NCBI RefSeq assembly: GCF_043195105.1
Contig: NZ_JBAFWO010000013.1
Strand: one strand, 5' to 3'
Source of the DNA: NCEH01 sp002257205
GTDB lineage: Bacteria; Pseudomonadota; Alphaproteobacteria; Rhizobiales; Xanthobacteraceae
DNA length: 64,000 nucleotides
This document shows, one piece after another, positions 41,136 through 51,406 of the stretch. Both the position numbers and the translations under genes were made by a program. The stretch's first letter is position 1; each line of letters begins with the position of its first letter. Under the pieces are notes generated by a model, which saw only the letters and a list, made by a program, of their open reading frames with translations, was not told the origin of the DNA and searched no databases.

Positions 41136-41375
41136 ATGCCGCGCGAGCCGAAGTCCACCGATACCCTCAACTCCGAGGTCCAGCCCGCCGACCCTGCGGA
41201 TTTCGACGTCAGCGAGCAGGACGTGGACGAGGCCATCGCGGCCTGCGAGGGGGATGCGCGCGCGACCATCCGGGCGCTGCTGGTGGCCTATGCGATGCTG
41301 GAGCGGGACATGAGCCTGCGCGCGTCCGCCGGCTTCGTGCGCCGTCCCACGCGCGCCCGCAGGCCGGCGGGGTGA
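41136..41375 (+). CDS. Conserved small protein of Rhizobiales
   Basis: A 79-residue protein with a central VDEAIAACEGDARATIRALLVAYAMLERDM segment seen in many small uncharacterised rhizobial proteins. The C-terminus is basic. Good ribosome site GAGGGGCGACCT before ATG 41136. It converges with the oxidase gene 2 bp downstream. Function unknown. Confidence 0.7.
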   Translation: MPREPKSTDTLNSEVQPADPADFDVSEQDVDEAIAACEGDARATIRALLVAYAMLERDMSLRASAGFVRRPTRARRPAG

Positions 41376-41377
41376 GC

Positions 41378-42457
41378 TCATGCCCGCCACAGCACGCCGG
41401 AATCGATCTGCGCCAGGCTGGCACGGCCGGTGAGGGCCATGGCGACTTCCAGCTCCGCCCGCAGCAGATGGACCGCGTGCGCCACCCCCGCCGCGCCGGC
41501 GACCGCCAAGGCGTGGATATGGGGCCGGCCGATGAGCACGGCGCTCGCGCCCAGGGCCAGGGCCTTGAGGACGTCGGTGCCGCGCCGCACGCCGCCGTCC
41601 AGCAGAAGGGGCAGGGCGCCCGCCACCGCTTCAGCGATGCGGGGAAGCGCCTCAATGGTCGCCGGCACCGTATCGAGCGCGCGGCCGCCATGGTTGGAGA
41701 CGATCAATGCGGATGCACCGGCCTCCACCGCGCGTCGGGCATCGGCGGGGTTGAGTATGCCTTTCAGCACGAGCGGCAAATCGGTGAGCCCAGCGAGCCA
41801 ATCCAGATCGCGCCACGTGGGCGCACCCTCCAGGAAGCCAGAGAACAGCGGGCTGCGGCCGATCTCGGCGCAGGCGGGCGGGCCGGGGCGCATGCCGCGC
41901 AGGTTCACCGGCTCGATGCCGGGCGGCAGGCGGAAGCCGGAGCGTTGCTCGCGGTTGCGCAGGCTCGCCGGCGCGTCCACCGTGACCACCAGGGCGCGAT
42001 AGCCGGCGGCCTTGGCGCGGGCCACCAGATCGGCCGTGAAGCCCCGGTCGTGCTGGATATAGAGCTGGAACCACAGCGGCCCGGTGGCGGCGGCGGCGAT
42101 GCGCTCCAGGCTCTCGCTGGCCTGGGTGCTGACCACGGCCAGCGCCTTGGCTGCGCCCGCGCCCATCACGCTCGCGATCTCGCCCTCCGGATGCACCAGC
42201 CGATGATAGGCCACCGGCGCCAGCGCGATCGGATGCTCCAGGGCGAGCCCCAGCAGCGAGAGGCGGGTATTGGCGGCGGAAAGGTCCGCGAGCACGCTGT
42301 TCTGAAGCTTCAGGCGGGCGAAGGCGGCGCGGTTTTCCCGCAGCGAGATTTCATCCGCCGCGCCGCCATTCACATAGGCGCGCGCGATTTCGCTCATGCG
42401 CTGTTCGGCGCGCGCTTCATAATCGGCGAGGGCGACGGCGGGAGCTGAGAAATCCAT
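41378..42457 (-). CDS. FMN-dependent alpha-hydroxy-acid oxidase/dehydrogenase
   Basis: A 359-residue member of the L-lactate dehydrogenase/glycolate oxidase family. Family residues: YVNGGAADE near the N-terminus, LAPVAYHRLVHPEGE, QLYIQHDRG, the catalytic-histidine motif IVSNHGGRALD, and the FMN phosphate site LLLDGGVRRGTDVLKALALGASAVLIGRP. It oxidises an L-2-hydroxy acid (lactate or similar) and passes electrons to oxygen or the respiratory chain; the exact substrate cannot be read. Start at ATG 42457; ATG 42469 is also possible. Confidence 0.9.
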   Translation of the reverse strand: MDFSAPAVALADYEARAEQRMSEIARAYVNGGAADEISLRENRAAFARLKLQNSVLADLSAANTRLSLLGLALEHPIALAPVAYHRLVHPEGEIASVMGAGAAKALAVVSTQASESLERIAAAATGPLWFQLYIQHDRGFTADLVARAKAAGYRALVVTVDAPASLRNREQRSGFRLPPGIEPVNLRGMRPGPPACAEIGRSPLFSGFLEGAPTWRDLDWLAGLTDLPLVLKGILNPADARRAVEAGASALIVSNHGGRALDTVPATIEALPRIAEAVAGALPLLLDGGVRRGTDVLKALALGASAVLIGRPHIHALAVAGAAGVAHAVHLLRAELEVAMALTGRASLAQIDSGVLWRA

Positions 42458-42523
42458 GCCCCGTTTCATACACCAGCCGCGCACGCGATGCGCGGGCGCC
42501 TGGCGAGAGCGCGGCCCGGCGGC

Positions 42524-43654
42524 TCAGGCCTCATCGCGCAACGGCACCGCCGCGGCGGTGTCATCTGCGGCATCCGCGCGCGCGGCATCCGCACGCGCGG
42601 CATCCGCACGCGCGGTACCGGTCGATGCCCGGATCACCGCGAAAATGTGGCGCATGGCATGTTCCTCCGCGCTGGTCAGGCGACCATCCCGCTTGATCAT
42701 GCCCATCAGCAGCGGCAGGACGACGGACATTTCCTCCGGGTTGGCGGCAAGGCGTCTGGAGGCCGTGGTTGCCCCTTTCTGGCTTCCGGGAAGGGCCATG
42801 GCGCTTGCCCGAAGCGCGTCGCGCAGGTTGCCATCCAATGGCAGCCGCAGGATGCCTGCCACGTGGGACGAATAGGCGTCGAGTGTCGCCATCTGAACAT
42901 CGGCTGGCACATCGGCTCCGGCTGCCACGAAGCGGATCACCAATTGGCCATCGCGCGCATGCGCCACGGCGTTTCTCACCCACCGGCGCGCGTCGGCTGC
43001 GGTCTGTTGTGCCGGCGGGGAGGCCGTGACCGGTGCGGCCCGCCAGTTCGATCCCTTGGGCGAGCGGCGGGGCAAGGGTGCCGGTGGGCGAGGCGGGGCG
43101 GGCAGGAGATTTGTTGGCGACGGCCAGGGCAGCGGCCAAGGGGGAATCGCGGCGCGCTTCAGATGGAAATAGAGCTGCGCCGTGAGGAAGGCGTCCTGGA
43201 ACGCATCATGGCGCGCGGCCTGAGATCCAAGTCCGAGCCGGCTCACGCAGGCCGAAAGCTTGGCCGAGTGGCCCGGCCAATGGCCGTGGGCCGCACGCAT
43301 GGTGCAGAACACCTGCTTTTCGACCGGCGGGCGCTCCGCTTTCCTCAGCTCGCGCGCCACATAATGCATATCGAAATCGGCATTGTGCATGATCAAGCAA
43401 TCCGCCCAATCGAGCCAAGCGCGGATCTCGTCCGCTTCCTCGGCGAACAGAGGTTGGAAGCGGAGCAGCCAGTCGTCCCAACCATGCACCTCCAGTGCGC
43501 CGGGATGGGAATCCTTGCGCGGGTCGTAGATGCGGTAGATGTGATCCACATAGGTGCCATGGTCGAACCGAATGGCAGCCAGGGCGACAAGCTTGTCGTA
43601 AGGCAGGACCCCTGTGGTCTCGGTGTCGAGGACAATGACGCGTTGATGTGGCAT
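42524..43654 (-). CDS. DEDDh 3'-5' exonuclease with TerB-like C-terminus
   Basis: A 376-residue protein. Residues 1-180 are a DEDDh exonuclease of the DNA polymerase III epsilon type: VLDTETTG (motif I), HNADFD (II) and HDAFQDAFLT (III). A proline-rich linker is followed by a helical domain (residues about 285-350: SSHVAGILRLPLDGNLRDAL ... SVVLPLLMGMIKRDGRLTSAEEHAMRHIF) resembling TerB. The extreme C-terminus holds three 5-residue repeats (ARADA). It is not dnaQ itself, which is shorter and differently placed; probably a DNA repair or maturation nuclease. Confidence 0.85.
   Translation of the reverse strand: MPHQRVIVLDTETTGVLPYDKLVALAAIRFDHGTYVDHIYRIYDPRKDSHPGALEVHGWDDWLLRFQPLFAEEADEIRAWLDWADCLIMHNADFDMHYVARELRKAERPPVEKQVFCTMRAAHGHWPGHSAKLSACVSRLGLGSQAARHDAFQDAFLTAQLYFHLKRAAIPPWPLPWPSPTNLLPAPPRPPAPLPRRSPKGSNWRAAPVTASPPAQQTAADARRWVRNAVAHARDGQLVIRFVAAGADVPADVQMATLDAYSSHVAGILRLPLDGNLRDALRASAMALPGSQKGATTASRRLAANPEEMSVVLPLLMGMIKRDGRLTSAEEHAMRHIFAVIRASTGTARADAARADAARADAADDTAAAVPLRDEA
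42569..42613. repeat. Three 15-bp tandem repeats in the exonuclease gene
   Basis: Three units of GGCATCCGCRCGCGC in a row, differing at one base, code for ARADA repeats at the exonuclease C-terminus. The unit length is a multiple of three, so copy number changes would keep the frame. Confidence 0.85.
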
Positions 43655-43772
43655 TGGGCCCCCGCAGTTCAGCGAAAATATGGGGCAGGCAATCTCAGAT
43701 TGTCCAGATCACGGCCCGCCCCGTACACCCGGTGCTTGGGGCGGCATGGGGCGAAAGGGCGGGGACTGGCAA

Positions 43773-43849
43773 TGGTACAGGTGGGTGGGCTCGAACCACC
43801 GACCTCCGGTTCCACAGACCGGCGCTCTAACCAACTGAGCTACACCTGC
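43773..43849 (-). tRNA. tRNA-His (GTG)
   Basis: A 77-nt gene with encoded CCA. Acceptor GCAGGTG/CACCTGT with a G1-U72 pair, D-arm AGCTCAGTTGGTTAGAGC, anticodon loop TCTGTGGAA (anticodon GTG), T-arm GGTGGTTCGAGCCCACC, and discriminator A73. It has no G-1/C73 pair, as is known for alphaproteobacterial tRNA-His. It lies between the exonuclease gene and a divergent intergenic region. Confidence 0.97.
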
Positions 43850-44190
43850 GAAGCTCCGGCGCGCGGGGGCGCCGAAGAGAGCGCGGAACCTACTCGGGAC
43901 GTTCCGGCATTTCAAGGGGGGCAGCGCGGATTGTCCAGTGCCGTTTCACGCTTTCCTGCCGCCGGAAAACGCCGGGTCGGCGCATCTTCTGCGCGGGCAG
44001 GATCTGCGCCAGCCGGCTCGATGCGCGGAGAGGGATTCGCCGGTAATCCCGCGTGTCGTGGGCGCGCACGGTAGCTTGACCTTCGCCGGCTAGCTCCTGA
44101 ATTTGCCGTACGACAAAGCGTCACGATTGACGACGCCAAATAAAAACTTAAACAAAATCTACCCGATTGGGGGAATTATGGGGGGAGGTA
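43850..44190. other. Intergenic region upstream of the secreted protein gene
   Basis: A 341-bp stretch with no gene. The first half is GC-rich and contains the promoter side of tRNA-His. The segment 44105-44165 is AT-rich, with TTGACG near 44127 and A/T-rich DNA after it, which may be the promoter of the gene at 44191. No repeat or RNA gene is recognised. Confidence 0.5.
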
Positions 44191-44565
44191 ATGAAATACG
44201 CGTTTCCAGGTCTCTGGTTTGCTTTGTCCTGTTTCATGATGATCGCTGCACCTGTGCATGCGGCTGGAAAGCAGGATTTCGTGCTCGTGAACAAAACCGG
44301 CTATGACATCAGTCACGTCTATGTCTCGCCGGTGAAGTCCGATGACTGGGAAGAGGACGTTCTCGGTAAGGACGTTCTGGAAGATGGCGATACTTGGACG
44401 ATCAAGTTTAACCGCAGCACAAACGCCTGCAAATGGGACCTGAAAGTGGTCTATGACGACGATGATTCGACCGCAGTCTGGAAGAATATCGACCTTTGCA
44501 GCGTGTCCAAGATTACGATTCGCTATAATCGCAAATCGGATACCACAAGCGCCACGTTCGACTGA
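44191..44565 (+). CDS. Small secreted protein of unknown function
   Basis: A 124-residue protein with a signal peptide (MKYAFPGLWFALSCFMMIAAPVHAA, cleavage after AHA/A) and a mature domain FVLVNKTGYDISHVYVSPVKSDDWEEDVLG ... CKWDLKVVYDDDDSTAVWKNIDLC. Two cysteines may form a disulfide. The pattern (NKTGY.I..VYVSP...W..D.L) is a known family of small periplasmic proteins without assigned role. Strong ribosome site GGGGGAGG before ATG 44191. Confidence 0.82.
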   Translation: MKYAFPGLWFALSCFMMIAAPVHAAGKQDFVLVNKTGYDISHVYVSPVKSDDWEEDVLGKDVLEDGDTWTIKFNRSTNACKWDLKVVYDDDDSTAVWKNIDLCSVSKITIRYNRKSDTTSATFD

Positions 44566-44588
44566 CCGGAACGATTTTCCGGGTCTGG

Positions 44589-44619
44589 CCCCGCCCTGTG
44601 AAGGGCGGGGTTTTCTTTT
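44589..44619 (+). terminator. Rho-independent terminator
   Basis: CCCCGCCC-TGTGAA-GGGCGGGG followed by TTTTCTTTT, placed right after the secreted protein gene and before the convergent thiC gene. Confidence 0.92.
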
Positions 44620-44632
44620 GCGGCGCGGGCGC

Positions 44633-46498
<1,866 letters not shown>

Positions 46499-46608
46499 AC
46501 GGATCTCCTTCAAGCTCGCGCTTCAAATGAGATCCGGGAATTCGAGCTTAGGAGACGGGTGGCCTCCGGGTGGGATTCGCGGGGCGAATCGTGGCGGAGG
46601 CCTATTCC

Positions 46609-46719
46609 GATCCCTTCGCCGGCATGACCCGGATCAGGTTCGAAGGGTCATCGCGGCGCCGGCGGTCGTGACGACCGATCCGGAAGGCGATCTCTCAGCC
46701 CCCTCGCGGGGCTCCCCTT
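46609..46719 (-). ncRNA. TPP riboswitch (THI element) upstream of thiC
   Basis: On the minus strand: AGGGGAGCCCCGCGAGGGG, then GGCTGAGAG, a variable stem, then ACCCTTCGAACCTGATCC, GGGTCATGCCGGCGAAGGGA. These are the conserved P1-P5 elements of the thiamine pyrophosphate aptamer. It lies about 110 bp upstream of the thiC start and will turn expression down when TPP is abundant. Confidence 0.96.
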
Positions 46720-46916
46720 GGAATGCGTCCACAGTGGGCAGCCGATTGATCCATGTCAACGCTGCGACGCAGCGAAGCTGGAGCGAAGGGATATTGCGTC
46801 GCAACACGAATTTGTGTGGGTCCGGAGGCGGCTTCGCGACCTGCGGCGATGACTTTTCCTGGTGGAGTGCATAAATCTCGCGGAGAAGCACGGAATTGGG
46901 ACGGAGAAGGGCTGAG

Positions 46917-47711
46917 ATGCGCCAGTACCACGACCTTCTTCTGCGCATTCTGGCCGAGGGCGTCCGCAAGGAGGACCGGACCGGCACCGGCACGCTCTCC
47001 GTGTTCGGCCATCAGATGCGGTTCGATCTGGCCGAGGGCTTCCCCTTGGTCACCACCAAGAAGCTGCATCTGAAATCCATCGTCCACGAGCTGCTGTGGT
47101 TTCTGGCGGGCGACACAAATATCAGATATCTCAAGGAAAATGGCGTTTCCATCTGGGACGAATGGGCGGATGCGACCGGCGATCTCGGCCCGGTTTATGG
47201 CCATCAATGGCGCTCCTGGCCGACCCCGGACGGCGGGGTGATCGACCAGATCGCCCAGGTCATCTCCGACATCAAGCGCAATCCGGATTCTCGGCGCCTG
47301 ATCGTAACCGCCTGGAACCCGGCCGATGTGCCGAAGATGGCGCTGCCGCCGTGCCATTGCCTGTTTCAGTTCTATGTCGCGGAAGGCAAGCTTTCCTGCC
47401 AGCTGTACCAGCGCTCCGCCGACGTATTTCTCGGCGTTCCTTTCAATATCGCGTCCTATGCCCTGCTAACCTCCATGGTCGCGCAGGTGGCCGGACTGAA
47501 AGCTGGAGAATTCATTCACACGTTTGGTGACGTCCACCTTTATTCCAACCATATGGAACAGGCGCGGGAGCAATTGTCCCGTCCCCTGCGTGCCTTGCCG
47601 CGCCTGGTGCTGAACCCGCAGGTGCGCGACATCTTTGCATTCCGCTATGATGACGTGGTGATTGAGGATTATAATCCTCATCCTGCCATCAAGGCCCCCG
47701 TCGCTGTATGA
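46917..47711 (+). CDS. thyA: Thymidylate synthase ThyA
   Basis: A 264-residue thymidylate synthase, the length of E. coli ThyA. RTGTGTLSVFGHQMRFDL near the N-terminus, DEWADATGDLGPVYGHQWRSW, the catalytic cysteine in LPPCHCLFQFYV, and SADVFLGVPFNIASYA. It makes dTMP from dUMP with methylene-THF. ATG 46917 has GGAGAAGGG upstream. The gene lies divergent from thiC. Confidence 0.98.
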   Translation: MRQYHDLLLRILAEGVRKEDRTGTGTLSVFGHQMRFDLAEGFPLVTTKKLHLKSIVHELLWFLAGDTNIRYLKENGVSIWDEWADATGDLGPVYGHQWRSWPTPDGGVIDQIAQVISDIKRNPDSRRLIVTAWNPADVPKMALPPCHCLFQFYVAEGKLSCQLYQRSADVFLGVPFNIASYALLTSMVAQVAGLKAGEFIHTFGDVHLYSNHMEQAREQLSRPLRALPRLVLNPQVRDIFAFRYDDVVIEDYNPHPAIKAPVAV

Positions 47712-47800
47712 TGTGCGGCCTCACGGGCTTGTGTCATGATGGGTCGTAACTTTGGCGCGGCGTTTTGCGTATCTTGAGCGACAGCGAGAGAATACGCATC

Positions 47801-48691
47801 ATGGCTTTGTTTCACGAACGCAACGGCAAATTCAGCCCGGAACTGACGCTCACTCTTCTAGGGGCGGCGATCCCCGTACTGTGGTTGGCGGGGTGGGCGC
47901 TGGCGGGCGATCTCGGGGGGCGGCCGGTTGCGGCGGCGATCCATTTCACCGGCCTGTGGGCGGTGCGTTTCCTGCTCCTGAGCCTCGCCGTCACCCCGGT
48001 CCGGCGCCTGTTCCATTGGCCGAAGCTGGTCCTGGCGCGCCGCAATCTCGGTCTCGCGGCGCTGTTCTATGCCGTGTTGCATCTCGGATTGTTCGTGGTA
48101 GATCAAGGCTATAGCTTTACGGCGGCGGGGCGTGAGATCGTCTTGCGCTTCTATCTCACCATCGGGGCGGTGGCGGTTGCCTTGCTGCTGGCGCTGGGGG
48201 GCACCTCGTTTGATCGCATCATCCGCCGCATGGGGGCAAAGCGCTGGAACGCCCTGCACGCCAGCGTCTACGCCATTGCAATCCTTGCCATTGCCCATTT
48301 CCTGATCCAGTCGAAGCTGGATGTGACCGAAGCCGTCATGATGGGCGGCCTGCTGATCGTGCTGTTCGTCTATCGCATCGTCTTCCATTTCTCGAACCGT
48401 GTGGGACCCCTGCTGTTCGCCGGCGTGACGGTGCTCGGCGCGGTGCTGACGGGGCTCGGCGAAGTCGCCTGGTACGGGCTGCTGACCGGCGTGGATCCCT
48501 GGCTGGTGGCGGCGGCGAATTTCCAGCCGCAGCTTGGGGTTAGCCCTGCCGCATGGGTGCTGATCGCGGGCCTTTCGCTGGCGCTGGCGGCAGCGGTGCG
48601 GCAGCTCCTGTTTCCACCGGCAAAGGCCGCGCGGGCCAGCAAGCCGGCGGCCGCGAAAGCCCCGTCGCCGCAGTCCACATTCGCCGGATAA
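47801..48691 (+). CDS. msrQ: MsrQ-like haem b membrane subunit
   Basis: A 296-residue, six-helix membrane protein of the YedZ/MsrQ ferric-reductase-like family. Haem-ligating histidines appear in LARRNLGLAALFYAVLHLGLFVV and WNALHASVYAIAILAIAHFL. MsrQ passes electrons from the membrane to MsrP, a periplasmic methionine sulfoxide reductase. The usual msrP partner is not adjacent, and the C-terminal 80 residues are longer than typical. Start at ATG 47801; the in-frame sequence before it is not conserved in type. Confidence 0.85.
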   Translation: MALFHERNGKFSPELTLTLLGAAIPVLWLAGWALAGDLGGRPVAAAIHFTGLWAVRFLLLSLAVTPVRRLFHWPKLVLARRNLGLAALFYAVLHLGLFVVDQGYSFTAAGREIVLRFYLTIGAVAVALLLALGGTSFDRIIRRMGAKRWNALHASVYAIAILAIAHFLIQSKLDVTEAVMMGGLLIVLFVYRIVFHFSNRVGPLLFAGVTVLGAVLTGLGEVAWYGLLTGVDPWLVAAANFQPQLGVSPAAWVLIAGLSLALAAAVRQLLFPPAKAARASKPAAAKAPSPQSTFAG

Positions 48692-48758
48692 GCCTCGCCG
48701 CGATCCGTTTCGGCAGGCCCACCGGTAGGCTAAGCTCGCACGGGATCGGGGGTGGGAC

Positions 48759-49496
48759 ATGGACAAGAAAATTAAGGGAATCCTGTGGTGGGCGTGCCTT
48801 TGCGCGGCACCCCTTGTTCTCGCCGGCATGGAGCTTTTCCATCCGGCGGGCTTCACCAGCAGCCCGGGCATGTATGCCTATCTGTGCACGTCCCAGCCGT
48901 TTGACCCGCGCTATTGGGCGCTCGGTTATTTCGGGCCGACCTGGTGGTTCACCATGCACATGGTTCAGCTTCCGATGCTCGGGCTGGTGTCGGTGGGGCT
49001 CTGGATGGCCGTGGAGGGGATTGAGGATGGCCTTGCCTGTCTCGCGGCCTGGGTGTCGCGCGTGGCGACCTTCCTCTTCCTCATCTGCTACACGGCGCTC
49101 GATTCCATCGGCGGCATCGGTCTTGGCCGCAGCATGCTGAACATCGAGGCGATGCGCGCGGCCGGAACTCTGACGCCGGAGCAGGCACAAGGCGCGATTG
49201 CGCTGCTCAATGCGGATTGGGTGGACCCGTGGGTGGGTGGCGTCGGGTCGGTCATAAGCCTCACCGGCTCATGGATGGTCCTCCTTGCCGCTGTGAGCGT
49301 GGCCCTTGCTCTCCACCTCACCCGCCGTACCCCCTGGCCGGCACTGGTTCTGCTCATCGCGTTCGGTTGGGAGATCCAGACCGCCCACGCCAGCCCGCAC
49401 GGGCCCATCGGCTTCCTGCTGCTGGCGGTCGCCGGCGCATGGATTCGCTTGGCCGGCAAGCCAGCCCCGGCACACAGGAACCTTGCGGCCGCCTGA
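48759..49496 (+). CDS. Multi-pass membrane protein of unknown function
   Basis: A 245-residue protein with at least five hydrophobic segments (LWWACLCAAPLVLAGM, WWFTMHMVQLPMLGLVSVGLWMAV, ATFLFLICYTALDSIGGIGL, SWMVLLAAVSVALALHL and LLAVAGAWIRLAG). No family is recognised. It is alone, with msrQ upstream and convergent miaA downstream. Confidence 0.7.
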   Translation: MDKKIKGILWWACLCAAPLVLAGMELFHPAGFTSSPGMYAYLCTSQPFDPRYWALGYFGPTWWFTMHMVQLPMLGLVSVGLWMAVEGIEDGLACLAAWVSRVATFLFLICYTALDSIGGIGLGRSMLNIEAMRAAGTLTPEQAQGAIALLNADWVDPWVGGVGSVISLTGSWMVLLAAVSVALALHLTRRTPWPALVLLIAFGWEIQTAHASPHGPIGFLLLAVAGAWIRLAGKPAPAHRNLAAA

Positions 49497-49501
49497 GCGC
49501 A

Positions 49502-50416
49502 TCAGGCGGCAATCTCGTCCAACAGGCTGTCCAGGGCCGCGTCGGGCGACGTGCGAGGCCATTCGGGCATCTGGTGGCGAAACCAAGTCTCCTGCCGCTT
49601 GGCATAGCGGCGCGTGTCATTCTGGCCCAGCGCGACCGCTTCGGCGCGGGCCATCTCGCCGGCCAGATGGCGCATCAGCGGGGGCACGCCGCAGGCCTTG
49701 AGCAGCGGCCGGTCGGCGGCCAGATGGCGGGCTGCAAGCCGTTCCACCTCTTCCAGGGCGCCGGCCTCCATCATCGCGTCGAAGCGCCGGTCGATCCGGT
49801 GGCGCAGCACCTCGCGATCGAGATGAAGCACCCGCCGCACCACCCCTTCCGCGGGCAGGGCGGGCGGCTGCGTGCTGCGCTGCCAAGCACTGAGCGAGCG
49901 CCCGGTCGCCTCGACGACTTCGAGCGCGCGCAAAATGCGCTGGCGATCATTGGGCGTGAGGCGGAAAGCAGTCTCCGGGTCCAGCGTCGCAAGGCGGCTA
50001 TGGAGCACGGGCGCGCTCTCGCCTTCGGCCGCGGCACGAATGGCGGCCCGCATGTCTTCGGGAATCGGGGGAATGGCCGCCAGCCCCTGGGTCAGAGCGC
50101 GGAAATACAGGCCCGTGCCGCCGATCACGATGGGAAGCTGGCCGTCCTGACGCGCCGTCGCAATGGCGGCGACCACCTCGCCGAGCCAGCGGCCGACGGA
50201 ATAATCATCCATCGCCGCAGCATGGCCGTAGAGCCGATGGGGAACCCGTGCTTCCTCCTCAAGGCTGGGCCGCGCGGTGAGAATGCGCAAATCCCCGTAA
50301 ACCTGCATGGAATCAGCGTTTATCACGACCCCGCCCGTGCGCTCGGCAAGGGCCAGCGCCACCGCGGACTTGCCGCTGGCCGTTGGACCTGCGATGAGCA
50401 CCGCCGACGGTTTCAA
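49502..50416 (-). CDS. miaA: tRNA dimethylallyltransferase MiaA
   Basis: A 304-residue enzyme that adds the dimethylallyl group to A37 of tRNAs reading UNN codons. P-loop GPTASGKSAVALALAE, then NADSMQVYGDLRILTARP, GGTGLYFRALTQGLAAIPPIP and LTPNDRQRILRALEVVEATGRS. It is divergent from serB with only 21 bp between the two starts, a gene pair common in Rhizobiales. Confidence 0.97.
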   Translation of the reverse strand: MKPSAVLIAGPTASGKSAVALALAERTGGVVINADSMQVYGDLRILTARPSLEEEARVPHRLYGHAAAMDDYSVGRWLGEVVAAIATARQDGQLPIVIGGTGLYFRALTQGLAAIPPIPEDMRAAIRAAAEGESAPVLHSRLATLDPETAFRLTPNDRQRILRALEVVEATGRSLSAWQRSTQPPALPAEGVVRRVLHLDREVLRHRIDRRFDAMMEAGALEEVERLAARHLAADRPLLKACGVPPLMRHLAGEMARAEAVALGQNDTRRYAKRQETWFRHQMPEWPRTSPDAALDSLLDEIAA

Positions 50417-50437
50417 GCTTTCCTCATTGGACAGACC

Positions 50438-51337
50438 ATGGTGTATGTCGCGACTCTTATCGCAAATCCCTCTGACGCGACCTTAACGCGCGAAATGGTG
50501 CACGCGGCGCGTTCCGTCCTTCCCGGCGCGGAGGAAGAGCGCGTTCTTGCGGCCGACGTGGCGGTGGACATTCCCTTCGACCCGGAACTTGGGGCCGACA
50601 CGCGCATCCTTGCCGACAGCGTGCGGGCCGCGCTGGCCGGCGCGCCGGTGGACGTGGTGGTGCAACTAGCCGCCGCCCGGCGCAAGCGATTGTTCATCGC
50701 CGACATGGATTCCACCATGATCGGCCAGGAATGTATCGACGAGCTCGCGGATGTGATCGGCATCAAGGCCCATGTGGCGGCGATCACCGAGCGGGCAATG
50801 CGCGGCGAGATCGCGTTTGAACCGGCCCTGCGCGAACGCGTGGCCCTGCTGAAGGGCCTGTCGGTTGACGTGGTGGACGAGGTCCTGCGCAGCCGCATTT
50901 CGCTCACGCCCGGCGGCGCCGCGCTGGTCGCCACCATGAAGGCGAACGGCGCTTATACCGCGCTCGTGTCCGGCGGTTTCACCCTGTTCACCACCGCGGT
51001 GGCAGGGCTGCTCGGTTTCGACGAGAATCGCGCCAACCGGCTCGTGGTCGAGGCGGACCTGTTCGTGGGTCTGGTGGAGGAGCCGATCCTGGGTCGCGAT
51101 GCCAAGACCGCGTCCCTCGTCGAGCTGCGGGACCGGCTGCATCTTTCCCCGTCCGAGACCCTCGCGGTGGGCGATGGCGCGAACGATCTCGGCATGCTGG
51201 GCGAGGCCGGGCTTGGAGTTGCCTTCCACGCCAAGCCGAAGGTGGCGGAGGCGGCCCATGCCCGCATCGACCATGGCGATCTCACCGCGCTATTGTATCT
51301 CCAAGGCTATTCGGCCGAGGAAATCCGCAGCGCCTGA
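50438..51337 (+). CDS. serB: Phosphoserine phosphatase SerB
   Basis: A 299-residue HAD phosphatase making serine from phosphoserine. The catalytic DMDSTMIGQECIDELADV, then VSGGFTLFT, and VGDGANDLGML are clear. The N-terminal 80 residues are a regulatory ACT-like extension usual in SerB. ATG 50438 is chosen since the in-frame upstream extension overlaps miaA antisense. It is divergent from miaA; a bidirectional terminator follows. Confidence 0.97.
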   Translation: MVYVATLIANPSDATLTREMVHAARSVLPGAEEERVLAADVAVDIPFDPELGADTRILADSVRAALAGAPVDVVVQLAAARRKRLFIADMDSTMIGQECIDELADVIGIKAHVAAITERAMRGEIAFEPALRERVALLKGLSVDVVDEVLRSRISLTPGGAALVATMKANGAYTALVSGGFTLFTTAVAGLLGFDENRANRLVVEADLFVGLVEEPILGRDAKTASLVELRDRLHLSPSETLAVGDGANDLGMLGEAGLGVAFHAKPKVAEAAHARIDHGDLTALLYLQGYSAEEIRSA

Positions 51338-51362
51338 ACTGGTCCGCAAACTATGCGAGTAA

Positions 51363-51387
51363 AAAGGCCCGGCGTGTCCGGGCCTTT
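51363..51387. terminator. Bidirectional terminator between serB and degP
   Basis: AAAGGCCCGG-CGTGT-CCGGGCCTTT serves both the plus-strand serB and the minus-strand degP, which converge here. Confidence 0.88.
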
Positions 51388-51406
51388 CGATTCATGAGGC
51401 TTCAGC

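Noticed and set aside
49217..50437. Long in-frame extension upstream of serB
   Set aside because: Runs antisense through miaA and has no conserved content; SerB starts at 50438 with the family N-terminus.
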